From: G965267335 sp965267335
GTDB taxonomy: Bacteria > Bacteroidota > Bacteroidia > Cytophagales > JAAEPT01
Length of the DNA: 64,000 bases
Direction: 5' to 3'
Assembly: GCA_965267335.1 (NCBI GenBank)
Contig: OZ253953.1
Coordinates: 1,488,001 to 1,552,000 of the forward strand
The notes below the pieces were generated by a model. The model did not search any database. It saw nothing but the letters and a program-made list of their open reading frames with translations, and was not told where the DNA came from. Shown piece after piece: positions 25,456 to 33,988 of the stretch (the stretch's first letter is position 1; the number at the start of each line of letters is the position of its first letter). A program made the position numbers and the translations under genes.

Positions 25456-26403
25456 TTGTTCTTCTGAAAATATAGTGTCAACAACTCCCTCTTTCAGTGC
25501 ATAAGTAGAAACTCTGATTTCTTCGATTCGTAAATTATCCATTACCCATTCAATCAGGCAACACGCAACCACGATCATGTCTACACGCATTAAGATCATT
25601 CCGGGGATGTTTATTCTCTCTTCCCTGTTTTTTGATATGACCTCTTCATTAACCTGGTAGAAAGTATCTACGGGTAAAGTATACTCGGTTTTTTGTTCAA
25701 GGGAAAAGTCAAGACCTTGTTCTTTGTGATAAATTTCACAAAGTGTATCAAAGGTTCCACTACTTCCAATTAAGGTTTTAGGGCTGTATTTTTTGGCTGC
25801 TTCAAGTAGCTCAGTCAGTTCAACGTCAAGGTACTGCATGAGTTCGGCTCGGGACTCGTCCGAAATAGGGTCAACTTGATGAAAACGATCCATCAGTCTT
25901 TGTCCACCGATTTCAAAGCTTCTTTGCCAAAAAACTTCTTCTTGATCACATATAATGAACTCAACGCTCCCTCCTCCTATATCCATTATGATTGAAGGGC
26001 GGTCGCGTCCAATATCTAAAGCTCTTTTAACGCCTTTGTGAATTAACCCCGCTTCCTCATTTCCATCAATGATGTCAATTTCGATACCCGTTTTAGCATA
26101 AATTAGTTTGGATACCGCAACACCGTTATATGCATTGCGAAACGCACTTGTGGCTGTGGCCCTGATAATATCTACCTCATAGGACTTGATGGTTTCGCTA
26201 AATTGCGCAAGGGCTTGAAGAGCTCTTTCGATCGCCTCATCGCTGATTAATCCCTCAGAAATACCACCTTCGCCTATTTTTACAGGGACTTTTTGGCTGT
26301 ATAGCTTCTTGTAGTTGCCATTTTGTCCCTTTTCTACAATGAGTAAATGGAAGGTATTCGTACCTAGGTCAATAATCGCTGCTCTCCTGTGTGACATCTC
26401 CAT
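25447..26403 (-). CDS. Ppx/GppA family exopolyphosphatase/phosphatase
   Basis: Member of the actin-fold Ppx/GppA family, which removes terminal phosphates from polyphosphate or pppGpp. The 318-residue length fits single-module family members without the extra C-terminal HD domain. Visible motifs: phosphate 1 AIIDLGTNTFHLLI near residue 9, ATATSAFRNAYNG, the EAGLIHKGV segment, phosphate 2 IMDIGGGSVEFII and LIGSSGTFDTL. Translation could start at either of two ATGs two codons apart. Substrate preference cannot be read from sequence. It converges on the ftsB-like gene with nine shared bases. Confidence 0.9.
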   Translation of the reverse strand: MEMSHRRAAIIDLGTNTFHLLIVEKGQNGNYKKLYSQKVPVKIGEGGISEGLISDEAIERALQALAQFSETIKSYEVDIIRATATSAFRNAYNGVAVSKLIYAKTGIEIDIIDGNEEAGLIHKGVKRALDIGRDRPSIIMDIGGGSVEFIICDQEEVFWQRSFEIGGQRLMDRFHQVDPISDESRAELMQYLDVELTELLEAAKKYSPKTLIGSSGTFDTLCEIYHKEQGLDFSLEQKTEYTLPVDTFYQVNEEVISKNREERINIPGMILMRVDMIVVACCLIEWVMDNLRIEEIRVSTYALKEGVVDTIFSEEQSI

Positions 26404-26416
26404 TTTTTTACCGCTC

Positions 26417-26424
26417 CAAATATA
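26417..26424 (-). promoter_or_regulatory. -7 box before the Ppx/GppA gene
   Basis: TATATTTG on the minus strand (26424 to 26417) lies 13 bases before the ATG at 26403. No convincing -33 box was found at the expected spacing. Confidence 0.4.
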
Positions 26425-26482
26425 CGCTTACGCATAAATATTTTTCATAAAAACGACTCAAATTGTGTATGCAATGACAGAA

Positions 26483-26512
26483 TTGACCGAGAATATTATT
26501 AGTTTAGGTTAC
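26483..26512 (+). promoter_or_regulatory. Possible promoter before the propionyl-CoA-carboxylase-type gene
   Basis: TTG at 26483-26485, 19 bases, then TAggTTAC at 26505-26512. The spacing is exact but the -7 box has two mismatches to TAnnTTTG. It lies 16 bases before the ATG. Confidence 0.35.
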
Positions 26513-26528
26513 GTAGATTAAGATTGAA

Positions 26529-28091
26529 ATGAGCAACAACGCATCCCAGAATAATGATAAGAGAAGAAAACTAACTGAGCTGAATGAAAAGGCGAATGAG
26601 GGTGGAGGAAAGAAAAGAATTGATGCGCAGCATAAGAAGGGAAAGCTTACAGCGAGGGAAAGAATAGAATATCTTTTAGACAAAAACTCCTTTGAAGAGG
26701 TTGGGAAGTTAGTAAGACACCAAAGCACAGACTTTGGTCTCGATAAAGAAAGATATTTAGGTGACGGTGTAATTACCGGATTCGGCACTATTGATGGTAG
26801 GTTGACCTATGTTTATTCCCAAGACTTTACAGTTTTCGGTGGATCTCTTTCTAAGTCACATGCAGAGAAAATATGCAAAATAATGGATATGGCTATGAAG
26901 AATGGAGCTCCCATTATTGGCTTAAATGACTCTGGTGGCGCAAGAATACAGGAAGGTGTGAAGTCATTGGGTGGTTATGCTGATGTGTTTTATCGTAATA
27001 CAATGGCTTCTGGCGTTGTACCTCAGATTTCGGCCGTGATGGGACCATGTGCCGGTGGGGCTGTATACTCACCCGCCATTACGGATTTTATTTTTATGGT
27101 GGAGAATACCAGTTACATGTTCGTAACAGGACCTAACGTAGTCAAGACAGTGACTCATGAAGAAGTGAGTTCTGAGGACCTAGGAGGAGCTTCTGCTCAT
27201 AGCGCTAAGAGTGGTGTTGTTCATTTTTCCGAGTCCAATGATATAGATTGCCTGGATTCGATTAAAAGATTGCTGTCTTATATTCCTCAGAATTGTGAAG
27301 ATCAGAGTCCGGTCGAAAACTATGATGTTGGTGAAGAAATTAGAGATTCACTAAAAACAATTATCCCAGACAACGCCAGTCAGCCTTATGATATGAAGGA
27401 TGTTATAGAGAATCTTGTTGATGAAGACTCATTTTTAGAGGTTCAAAAGGATTTTGCAGAGAATATAGTAGTTGGTTTTTCCAGAATAGGGGGTAGAAGT
27501 GTAGGAATAGTTGGGAATCAACCAGCAGCGATGGCTGGAGTTCTCGATATCAATTCTAGCAACAAGGCTGCTCGATTCGTACGGTTTTGCGATTGTTTCA
27601 ATATTCCTCTTTTAGTATTGGTCGATGTTCCTGGATTTCTTCCTGGTACAGATCAGGAGTGGAACGGAATTATCAAGAACGGAGCTAAACTGTTGTATGC
27701 ATTTTGTGAGGCAACAGTACCTCGAGTAACGGTTATTACAAGAAAGGCGTACGGTGGAGCATATGATGTCATGAATTCCAAACATATCGGAGCGGATGTG
27801 AATTATGCTTGGCCAACAGCGGAAATTGCGGTTATGGGACCAAAGGGAGCGGCCGAGATAATCTTCAGAAATGAAATAGCCAATGCAAAGGACCCTGAAG
27901 CAGCTCTTGAAAAGAAGGTACAAGAGTACGAAGCACAGTTTAACCACCCCTACCTAGCCGCTGAATTAGGCTTTATTGATGAAGTTATAATGCCTGAAAT
28001 GACGAGATTGAAATTAATTAAAGCATTCGCAATGCTTGAAAATAAAGTTGATAATTTACCCCGTAAGAAACACGGGAATATACCCTTATAG
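26529..28091 (+). CDS. Acyl-CoA carboxylase carboxyltransferase subunit, propionyl-CoA carboxylase beta type
   Basis: Carboxyltransferase subunit of a biotin-dependent acyl-CoA carboxylase, 520 residues, closest by motif to propionyl-CoA carboxylase beta / methylmalonyl-CoA decarboxylase alpha. Motifs: KGKLTARERIEYLLD near residue 40, LNDSGGARIQEGV with the first oxyanion region, GPCAGGAVYSPAITDF, and in the second domain DVPGFLPGTDQEWNGII and RKAYGGAYDVM. The biotin carboxylase and carrier subunits are not adjacent. It heads a probable operon with an M42 peptidase and a BtuF-like protein. The expected product, methylmalonyl-CoA, would feed the B12-dependent mutase; that substrate is inferred. 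Confidence 0.92.
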   Translation: MSNNASQNNDKRRKLTELNEKANEGGGKKRIDAQHKKGKLTARERIEYLLDKNSFEEVGKLVRHQSTDFGLDKERYLGDGVITGFGTIDGRLTYVYSQDFTVFGGSLSKSHAEKICKIMDMAMKNGAPIIGLNDSGGARIQEGVKSLGGYADVFYRNTMASGVVPQISAVMGPCAGGAVYSPAITDFIFMVENTSYMFVTGPNVVKTVTHEEVSSEDLGGASAHSAKSGVVHFSESNDIDCLDSIKRLLSYIPQNCEDQSPVENYDVGEEIRDSLKTIIPDNASQPYDMKDVIENLVDEDSFLEVQKDFAENIVVGFSRIGGRSVGIVGNQPAAMAGVLDINSSNKAARFVRFCDCFNIPLLVLVDVPGFLPGTDQEWNGIIKNGAKLLYAFCEATVPRVTVITRKAYGGAYDVMNSKHIGADVNYAWPTAEIAVMGPKGAAEIIFRNEIANAKDPEAALEKKVQEYEAQFNHPYLAAELGFIDEVIMPEMTRLKLIKAFAMLENKVDNLPRKKHGNIPL

Positions 28092-28102
28092 TGATAGCAA
28101 CA

Positions 28103-29194
28103 ATGGATAAGAAGAGTAAAAAATTTTTAGAGACCTATTTAAACAACCCATCACCCACAAGCTTTGAATCAAAATTACCGGGATCTAAAACATCCGGGCA
28201 GCAAATATGGCTTGATTATCTAAAACCATATATTGATCATTATATCTCAGATACTTATGGATCAGTTGTTGGTGTAATAAACCCGGAAGCTGACTACAAG
28301 GTTGTAATTGAGGCCCACGCTGATGAAATATCATGGTATGTGAATTATATCTCAAGTGACGGCTATATTTATGTAATCCGTAACGGAGGGTCAGACCATC
28401 AGATCGCTCCATCAAAAAGAGTCAACTTACATACTGAGAATGGAGTTGTCAAAGGTATATTTGGCTGGCCTGCTATTCATGTGAGAAAATCAGAAAGAGA
28501 AGCGGCTCCTTCGATGAAAAACATTTTTATAGATGTAGGAGCAAGCAAAAAGGAAGAAGTGGAAGCGATGGGTATTCATGTTGGTACAGTCGTTACTTTT
28601 GATGATGAGCTCATGGAGTTAAATAAGAGCTACTATGTGGGCAGAGCATTGGATAACCGTATTGGTGGTTTTATGATCGCTGAAGTGGCAAGACGTATAA
28701 AAGATAAGGGTCAAAAGTTACCATTTGGTTTATACGTTGTTAACGCAGTGCAGGAAGAAATAGGACTAAGGGGGGCTCAAATGATTGCGGAACGTATTAA
28801 TCCTGATGTTGCTATTATTACTGACGTGACGCATGATACACAATCTCCGATGTACGATAAAAAGACCAGTGGGGACTTAAAATGTAGCGGTGGTCCGGTG
28901 TTGACGTACGGGCCTGCAGTACAAAATAACCTGCTTGATATGTTAATAAAGGTAGCAGAGAAGAAAAAGATTCCTTTCCAGCGATCAGCCGCTTCGCGAT
29001 CCACAGGTACAGACACTGACGCTTTTGCCTATTCAAATGATGGAGTTGCCTCAGCATTGATTTCATTACCTCTGAAATATATGCACACCACAGTCGAATC
29101 GGTTCACAAGGATGATATCGAGAATGTGATCAAACTCATGTATGAATTCGTGATTCAGTTGAAGTCGGGTCACGACTTCAAGTATATTAAATAA
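28103..29194 (+). CDS. M42 family metallopeptidase (glutamyl aminopeptidase/endoglucanase-like)
   Basis: Cytoplasmic dinuclear aminopeptidase of the M42 family, 363 residues from the ATG at 28103. A GTG at 28091 overlaps the preceding stop and is the alternative start. Metal-binding and catalytic pieces are present in order: EAHADEISW (His and Asp), GRALDNRIGG (bridging Asp), NAVQEEIGLRGA (catalytic Glu-Glu), TDVTHDT and LKYMHTTVES (last His). Members form large tetrahedral dodecamers that trim peptides. The stop overlaps the start of the BtuF-like gene by one base. Confidence 0.92.
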   Translation: MDKKSKKFLETYLNNPSPTSFESKLPGSKTSGQQIWLDYLKPYIDHYISDTYGSVVGVINPEADYKVVIEAHADEISWYVNYISSDGYIYVIRNGGSDHQIAPSKRVNLHTENGVVKGIFGWPAIHVRKSEREAAPSMKNIFIDVGASKKEEVEAMGIHVGTVVTFDDELMELNKSYYVGRALDNRIGGFMIAEVARRIKDKGQKLPFGLYVVNAVQEEIGLRGAQMIAERINPDVAIITDVTHDTQSPMYDKKTSGDLKCSGGPVLTYGPAVQNNLLDMLIKVAEKKKIPFQRSAASRSTGTDTDAFAYSNDGVASALISLPLKYMHTTVESVHKDDIENVIKLMYEFVIQLKSGHDFKYIK

Positions 29195-29991
29195 TGAAAT
29201 ACATTGATCAAATGGGGCGTTCTATCGAGATCAAAGATCGTCCTAATAGAATCATATCCCTAGTTCCATCCATTACTGAACTTCTTTTCGACCTGGGTTT
29301 GGGTGATTATGTTGTCGGAGTTACGAAGTTTTGTAAGTATCCTGAGAAAGTAAAGAGGCTTCCAAAAATCGGAGGAACTAAAAACTTCAATATGGAAGTT
29401 ATTGATTCCTTAAACCCTGATTTGATATTAGGGAATAAGGAAGAAAATTACAAAGAAGGCATTTTGGAATTAGCGTCTAAATTTCCAGTATGGGTAAGTG
29501 TTGTAGATAATCTGGAAACGGCATTTGATATGATTAATAAAATTGGTCAGGTCACCGGAGTTACTGACAAGGCAATAGACTTGATCACTCAAATGCGATC
29601 TCGGTTTTCCGAAATCAACTTCAGCTTTAATAAAACAGCTCTTTATTTGATTTGGAGAAAGCCCTATATGACCGTGAATAACGGGACTTTTATTTCTGCT
29701 ATGATGGACCAATGTGGTTTGGTAAATATTGTAAAGGGAGATTTGAGTTATCCTCAGCTGGATAATGTAGACCTTTCGGATAAACCTGATCTAGTTTTAT
29801 TAAGTAGCGAGCCTTATCCATTCTCCGAAAAGCATATTCCTGATATTAAAGAACTTTTTCCAGAAGCAACCGTATTACTAGTTGACGGAGAAATGTATTC
29901 CTGGTTTGGTTCCAGAATACTTAAGGCTCCCGAATATTTTTCAAAGTTATACGAAAAACAACGCGCTAACATTGCCCGGAAAGATTATTGA
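29194..29991 (+). CDS. BtuF-like helical-backbone substrate-binding protein without signal peptide
   Basis: The 265-residue protein has the fold signature of B12/iron-siderophore binding proteins: RIISLVPSITELLFDLGLGD near residue 19, GVTKFCKYP, IGGTKNFNMEVIDSLNPDLI and a second lobe after the linker helix. Normal members are exported or are lipoproteins. This one starts MKYIDQMGRSIEIKD with no hydrophobic leader, so it should stay in the cytoplasm, and no permease or ATPase gene is adjacent. It is coupled to the M42 gene (TAATGA) and closed by a terminator. A role in handling a corrinoid or similar ligand is only inferred from the fold and operon. Confidence 0.85.
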   Translation: MKYIDQMGRSIEIKDRPNRIISLVPSITELLFDLGLGDYVVGVTKFCKYPEKVKRLPKIGGTKNFNMEVIDSLNPDLILGNKEENYKEGILELASKFPVWVSVVDNLETAFDMINKIGQVTGVTDKAIDLITQMRSRFSEINFSFNKTALYLIWRKPYMTVNNGTFISAMMDQCGLVNIVKGDLSYPQLDNVDLSDKPDLVLLSSEPYPFSEKHIPDIKELFPEATVLLVDGEMYSWFGSRILKAPEYFSKLYEKQRANIARKDY

Positions 29992-29997
29992 AGGTAT

Positions 29998-30027
29998 GCC
30001 ACTTAGTAATAATTAAGTGGCTTTTTT
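29998..30027 (+). terminator. Rho-independent terminator after the BtuF-like gene
   Basis: Stem GCCACTTA (29998-30005) with TAAGTGGC (30014-30021) and a T run after it, seven bases after the stop codon. It closes the carboxylase-peptidase-BtuF unit. Confidence 0.9.
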
Positions 30028-30093
30028 CATATCGAAATTGTATCTTCCTTGTCTTCCTGAAAAAAATGGTACAGCTATTGAGTGATTCTCGTC

Positions 30094-31419
30094 ATGGATA
30101 TTTTTAACAGAACTATTGTAATTTTATTTCTAGCACTGGCTGGGATGTCTAGTTATGGACAAACTTCTCAAGAACTAATGGATAAAGGTGATGCCTTGAT
30201 GACAAAAGGTAAATTTGAGAAGGCGATTGAAGCTTATCTAGATTATATTGATGCAGATCCGGAAAATTACCTCGGATATTTCAAAGTTGGTAATGCCAGC
30301 CTCAATGCTCAAAAATACAGAAAAGCAGTTATATACTACTCAAAGTCTCTTTCCCTAAACCCAGATCACTCAAAGGCCTATAATAATCGAGCCTATGCCT
30401 ATGCGCTTTCGGGGGACTATATGATGGCTCTCCATGATTATGATCGTATTTTGATTCTGGAACCAGAGAATGTTGAAATCTATTTGACTCGCGCCAAATT
30501 AAAGTCCCAGATCGGGATGAGTGAGGATGCGATAAAGGATTATAATAAGATTGTAGAGTTAAGGCCGTTTGATGCCGAAGTATACTACCAGAGAGGTACA
30601 TTACAAGCTGAGCTAGGGAACAAGGAACAAGCAGCAGAGGACTATCAAAAGTCTTTGGAGCTTAATCCCAATGCCGATCTTTATTATAAAATGGGAGCTA
30701 CCGAATCGAAAAATGATAATCATGAACAAGCGGTTGTCTTCCTTACGAAGGCCATAGAAATCGACAATGATAGGGTTGAATATTATGATTTGCGCGCACA
30801 CTCCTATACAAAGCTTGGGCAACTAAAGAAGGCCATAGAAGATTTGAACCACGCAGAGAAGCTGGACTCTACCGATATAGATCATTACATAGAGCGGGGA
30901 ATTGCATATCACCAATTGAGAAATTACAATGATGCCTATGATGATTTTACTAAGGCGCTGGAATTAGATTCGACTAAGGTTGATGTCTATTTTAACCGGG
31001 CCGCCACAAGTTTTAGCGCAGAAAGGTTATACAGGGCAATAGAAGATTTTACTAAAGTACTTGAGTTCGAGCCTAAAAATGAGCAGGCACTGCTTTACCG
31101 TGGAGAGTCCTATGAAATAACCAACAAATGGATGCTGGCTGAGCGTGATTACACTGCATACCTAGAAATACGACCAGATAAACATCTCGTGTATATGCGC
31201 AGAGGAGATTGCAGGTTTCACAATGGAGACTATGAAGGCGCTATCAAAGATTATACTAAGGTGCTATCCGTTAATAAAAACTTGGCTATTGTTTGGAACA
31301 ACAGAGCTAAAGCTTACTTTAATCTTAAAAAATACGCCTTAGGTTGCCCTGATCTAGAAAAAGCGCATGATTTGGGATATGTACATGGATATCACCTATT
31401 AAAAAAGAATTGTGAGTAA
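30094..31419 (+). CDS. Exported tetratricopeptide repeat protein
   Basis: The ATG at 30094 is preferred over a GTG four codons upstream because it gives a signal peptide: MDIFNRTIVILFLALAGMSSYG, with cleavage likely before QTSQE. The rest (about 420 residues) is almost entirely TPR, with roughly eleven repeats at 34-residue spacing; examples are AIEAYLDYIDADPENYLGYF and AIKDYTKVLSVNKNLAIVWNNRAKAYF. No other domain is present. The protein is probably a periplasmic or outer-membrane-associated scaffold; its partners are unknown. A terminator precedes it, so it has its own promoter, which I could not define. Confidence 0.9.
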   Translation: MDIFNRTIVILFLALAGMSSYGQTSQELMDKGDALMTKGKFEKAIEAYLDYIDADPENYLGYFKVGNASLNAQKYRKAVIYYSKSLSLNPDHSKAYNNRAYAYALSGDYMMALHDYDRILILEPENVEIYLTRAKLKSQIGMSEDAIKDYNKIVELRPFDAEVYYQRGTLQAELGNKEQAAEDYQKSLELNPNADLYYKMGATESKNDNHEQAVVFLTKAIEIDNDRVEYYDLRAHSYTKLGQLKKAIEDLNHAEKLDSTDIDHYIERGIAYHQLRNYNDAYDDFTKALELDSTKVDVYFNRAATSFSAERLYRAIEDFTKVLEFEPKNEQALLYRGESYEITNKWMLAERDYTAYLEIRPDKHLVYMRRGDCRFHNGDYEGAIKDYTKVLSVNKNLAIVWNNRAKAYFNLKKYALGCPDLEKAHDLGYVHGYHLLKKNCE

Positions 31420-31545
31420 ATCTGGAATAGATTGCTTTTCTATCTGGGGTTTGTTTACATTGATAATGCCTGAACATTTGTCACTTGAACTGACGTTGGC
31501 TCCACCCAAGTCATTTTGACACTATTTCAAACTTATCTGAGGATC

Positions 31546-31574
31546 AAAAAAAAGGCACCCATTTCAGGTGCCTT
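31546..31574 (-). terminator. Rho-independent terminator after the small lipoprotein gene
   Basis: On the minus strand AAGGCACC and GGTGCCTT (31574-31567 and 31559-31552) form a perfect eight-base stem followed by eight T. It ends the lipoprotein gene and may also reduce convergent read-through from the TPR gene. Confidence 0.9.
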
Positions 31575-31599
31575 AAAAAATTATTTTTTCGGAGTGGGC

Positions 31600-31848
31600 T
31601 TATTCCGCACCCATGCATTCTTTCATCATATCCATCATGTCAGAAACTGCATTTTCATCTTTCTGAATGTCTTCAGGTGTGTACTTTGTTGTTACTTTTT
31701 CAATATAGCAACTACAAGCTTCTTCAGAGGCACCTTGTTTACAGCCGTCTAGCATTTGTTGCTTTGCTTCTTCCGGCCATCCACCTCCACCGCAAGAGGT
31801 AAGAAATAATGCGCTAAATGCTACTGCTGATAATAAAATCTTTTTCAT
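31600..31848 (-). CDS. Small cysteine-rich lipoprotein, function unknown
   Basis: The start at 31848 gives MKKILLSAVAFSALFLTSCG, a lipoprotein signal peptide with lipobox LTSC; the longer open frame upstream is not needed. The mature protein is about 64 residues, starting CGGGG and containing three more paired cysteines (MLDGCKQGASEEACSCYIEK) and one near the C-terminus (MKECMGAE), all spaced for possible disulfides. It is acidic. I do not recognise a family beyond small Bacteroidota lipoproteins. It follows the aminotransferase gene by 80 bases on the same strand and has its own terminator. Confidence 0.75.
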   Translation of the reverse strand: MKKILLSAVAFSALFLTSCGGGGWPEEAKQQMLDGCKQGASEEACSCYIEKVTTKYTPEDIQKDENAVSDMMDMMKECMGAE

Positions 31849-31928
31849 GTTAATAGGTTTGAATATAGTTAAAAATATGTATTCCAATTTATCGATTGAA
31901 AAGAGCAATGTCTAATTTTTTTAGGTAT

Positions 31929-33086
31929 TTATAATCTGTCCAGAGCCTGCTCAATTCTTTCTTTCGGGACACATAGGGAAACCCTCAAATACCCGTTACC
32001 GTTAGAACCGAACACCATTCCAGGGGTGAAAAAAATATGTTTTTCTTTTAAAAGCTTATCGATGAACTCTTGTACATCGCTGATGTTACTGGTTTTAGAA
32101 GGTCTGGCCCAAACGAACATACCGACTTGATTAGTATCATACTCAAAGTTCAGTTTATCCAAAATCTGATAAACCAACTTCCTTCTTTCCTCATAAACTG
32201 AATTTCTGGATCGGTGCCAGTCTTCATCATTATTGATGGCTTGAATAGCTGCTTGCTGGATTCCAAAAAACATTCCGGAATCTATATTGCTTTTTACCCG
32301 AAGAGCATTCGTAATATATTCCTCACCTCCCATAAGCATACCGAGCCGCCAGCCGGCCATATTGTGAGATTTACTAAAGGAATTGAACTCCAGGGCAACC
32401 TCTTTTGCCCCTTCTACATTTAGAATACTGATCGGTTTTTCTTTATTGAGAACCAGGCTATAGGGATTGTCATGACAAATGAGGATGTTGTTCCTTTTGC
32501 CAAAAGCAATTGCCTTTTCGAAAACTTCCAGTTTAGGAGGAGTACCTGTTGGCATATGTGGATAATTGAGCCACATGATTTTTACACCCGACAAATCGGA
32601 ATCTTCAATTTTATCGAAATTCGGATACCAGTTATTTTCTTCTGTTAACTCATAGTATTCAATTCTTGCTCCCAGCAATTTTGATAGCCCGCTATAGGTT
32701 GGATATCCAGGGTTAGGAACCAGAATTTTGTCTCCTTCATTTACAAAAGCGAGTGTAACGTGAAGAATTCCTTCCTTGGAACCCATTAAAGGCAGAATTT
32801 CGGTATTGGGGTCAAGCTCAACATCATAGGTGTTTTTGTACCACAGTGAAAGAGCTTCTCTCAATTGCGGGATGCCTTTATAAGGTTGGTATCCGTGATT
32901 TCCAGGGTTTTGTGCGGTGGATATCAGGGCATTTACCGTTTGGTCGGAAGGTGCCATGTCCGGGCTGCCAATTGCAAAGCTGATAACATCTTTACCCTCA
33001 GCTATCATTTGGCGTATTTCTTCGAGCTTTTTTACGAAGTAGTATGCTTTTACGTCCTTAAGTCTATCAGCTGTCGATATGATCAT
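31929..33086 (-). CDS. Class I/II pyridoxal-phosphate aminotransferase, probably aromatic/aspartate type
   Basis: Fold type I aminotransferase of 385 residues from the ATG at 33086; the open frame extends upstream, but this start gives MIISTADRLKDVKAYYF and only a 20-base overlap with pheA. Conserved parts: AIGSPDMAPS near residue 38, NPGYPTYSGL, NYPHMPTGTPP, CHDNPYS, and the PLP lysine in NSFSKSHNMAGWRLGM. The sequence resembles LL-diaminopimelate/aspartate aminotransferases. Overlap with pheA suggests the partner step, transamination of phenylpyruvate to phenylalanine (or of prephenate to arogenate); substrate is inferred from context. It should fall under the same attenuator as pheA. Confidence 0.88.
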   Translation of the reverse strand: MIISTADRLKDVKAYYFVKKLEEIRQMIAEGKDVISFAIGSPDMAPSDQTVNALISTAQNPGNHGYQPYKGIPQLREALSLWYKNTYDVELDPNTEILPLMGSKEGILHVTLAFVNEGDKILVPNPGYPTYSGLSKLLGARIEYYELTEENNWYPNFDKIEDSDLSGVKIMWLNYPHMPTGTPPKLEVFEKAIAFGKRNNILICHDNPYSLVLNKEKPISILNVEGAKEVALEFNSFSKSHNMAGWRLGMLMGGEEYITNALRVKSNIDSGMFFGIQQAAIQAINNDEDWHRSRNSVYEERRKLVYQILDKLNFEYDTNQVGMFVWARPSKTSNISDVQEFIDKLLKEKHIFFTPGMVFGSNGNGYLRVSLCVPKERIEQALDRL

Positions 33087-33918
33087 AATTGATTTCCCAG
33101 TTTTTATATTCTCCAAGTATTCTAGGGTTAATGACAAGGTTCCTCAGAACCGCGATACATCGTTCATATTGGCCGTAATTCTCCCACATACAATCAACAA
33201 AGAACGTGTATTCATCAGGTTGCCCAATAATTGGGACAGATTGTATTTTAGTCAGATTTAACTTGTTGTCTACAATTAGTTTTAGGATTTCAGCTAGGGC
33301 ACCTACCCGATGAGGAAGTTCAAAACTAAGAGTAGCCTTGTCCAGTTGCTCTTTTGGTAAGATATTTTGTTGCTCTTTGTTGAGGATTAAAAAGCGTGTA
33401 TAATTAAGCTTTATGGTTTCGATGCCAGGTGCTAGGATTTCAAGATCATATAATTCTGCAGCAAGCTCTCCGGCTATTGCCGCTACCCCCATCAGGTTGT
33501 ACTCTCTGATCTCTTTGGCACTATCGGCAGTATCGTAGAATTCTTCGAGTTCGAGGTCTTCGGAGAGTGTCTGAAGGTATTCTGAGCATTGTTGTAATGC
33601 CATGTAGTGGGAGCTTACCTTTTTTATGTCGGAAACTTTCTGGCCTGGTAGCGCCATTAGGTTTTGCTTAATCCTGAGTTTAATTTCTCCGGTTATCCGA
33701 AGCTTGTATTCTTGAATTAATCCATAATTGGGTAGAATAGTGCCTGCTATGGAGTTTTCAATTGCAATCATTCCATTGTCTACTTCACCGTTCTGTACTA
33801 ATGCACAAACTTTTCGAAATGTATTGCATTCAACAATTTCAATATCTTCTCCTTCGAAATATTGTCTGCAGGCAATTTCGTGAAATGATGCTTTACCTCC
33901 CTGAATAGCTACTCTCAT
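33067..33918 (-). CDS. pheA: Prephenate dehydratase with ACT domain
   Basis: Converts prephenate to phenylpyruvate in phenylalanine synthesis; 283 residues. The ATG at 33918 gives MRVAIQGGKASFHEIA; a TTG two codons earlier is unlikely. The catalytic domain shows MIAIENSIAGTILPNYGLI, LRIKQNLMALPG and the catalytic TRF in NYTRFLIL. The C-terminal ACT domain has FELPHRVGALAEIL; the phenylalanine-binding ESRP motif of the E. coli enzyme reads QSVP here, so feedback inhibition may differ. There is no fused chorismate mutase; that activity is fused to DAHP synthase at 49716. Expression is likely controlled by the attenuator immediately upstream. The aminotransferase gene overlaps its 3' end. Confidence 0.95.
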   Translation of the reverse strand: MRVAIQGGKASFHEIACRQYFEGEDIEIVECNTFRKVCALVQNGEVDNGMIAIENSIAGTILPNYGLIQEYKLRITGEIKLRIKQNLMALPGQKVSDIKKVSSHYMALQQCSEYLQTLSEDLELEEFYDTADSAKEIREYNLMGVAAIAGELAAELYDLEILAPGIETIKLNYTRFLILNKEQQNILPKEQLDKATLSFELPHRVGALAEILKLIVDNKLNLTKIQSVPIIGQPDEYTFFVDCMWENYGQYERCIAVLRNLVINPRILGEYKNWEINYDHIDS

Positions 33919-33925
33919 AAGCAAT

Positions 33926-33950
33926 AAAAAAAGGCCCCTTATGGGACCTT
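33926..33950 (-). terminator. Attenuator terminator hairpin before pheA
   Basis: On the minus strand AAGGTCCC (33950-33943) pairs with GGGGCCTT (33938-33931), one G-U wobble, loop ATAA, followed by a T run ending at 33926. The pheA ATG begins eight bases later. Six bases of the left arm are also complementary to GGGACC upstream, making terminator and antiterminator mutually exclusive. Confidence 0.88.
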
Positions 33951-33988
33951 AGATTAATTTGTTTTCATGATTCTTTTGGTCCCTGGAA

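Noticed and set aside
31552..31574. Hairpin as a terminator for the TPR gene on the plus strand
   Set aside because: On the plus strand the stem is followed by A, not T; the T run is on the minus strand, so it belongs to the lipoprotein gene.
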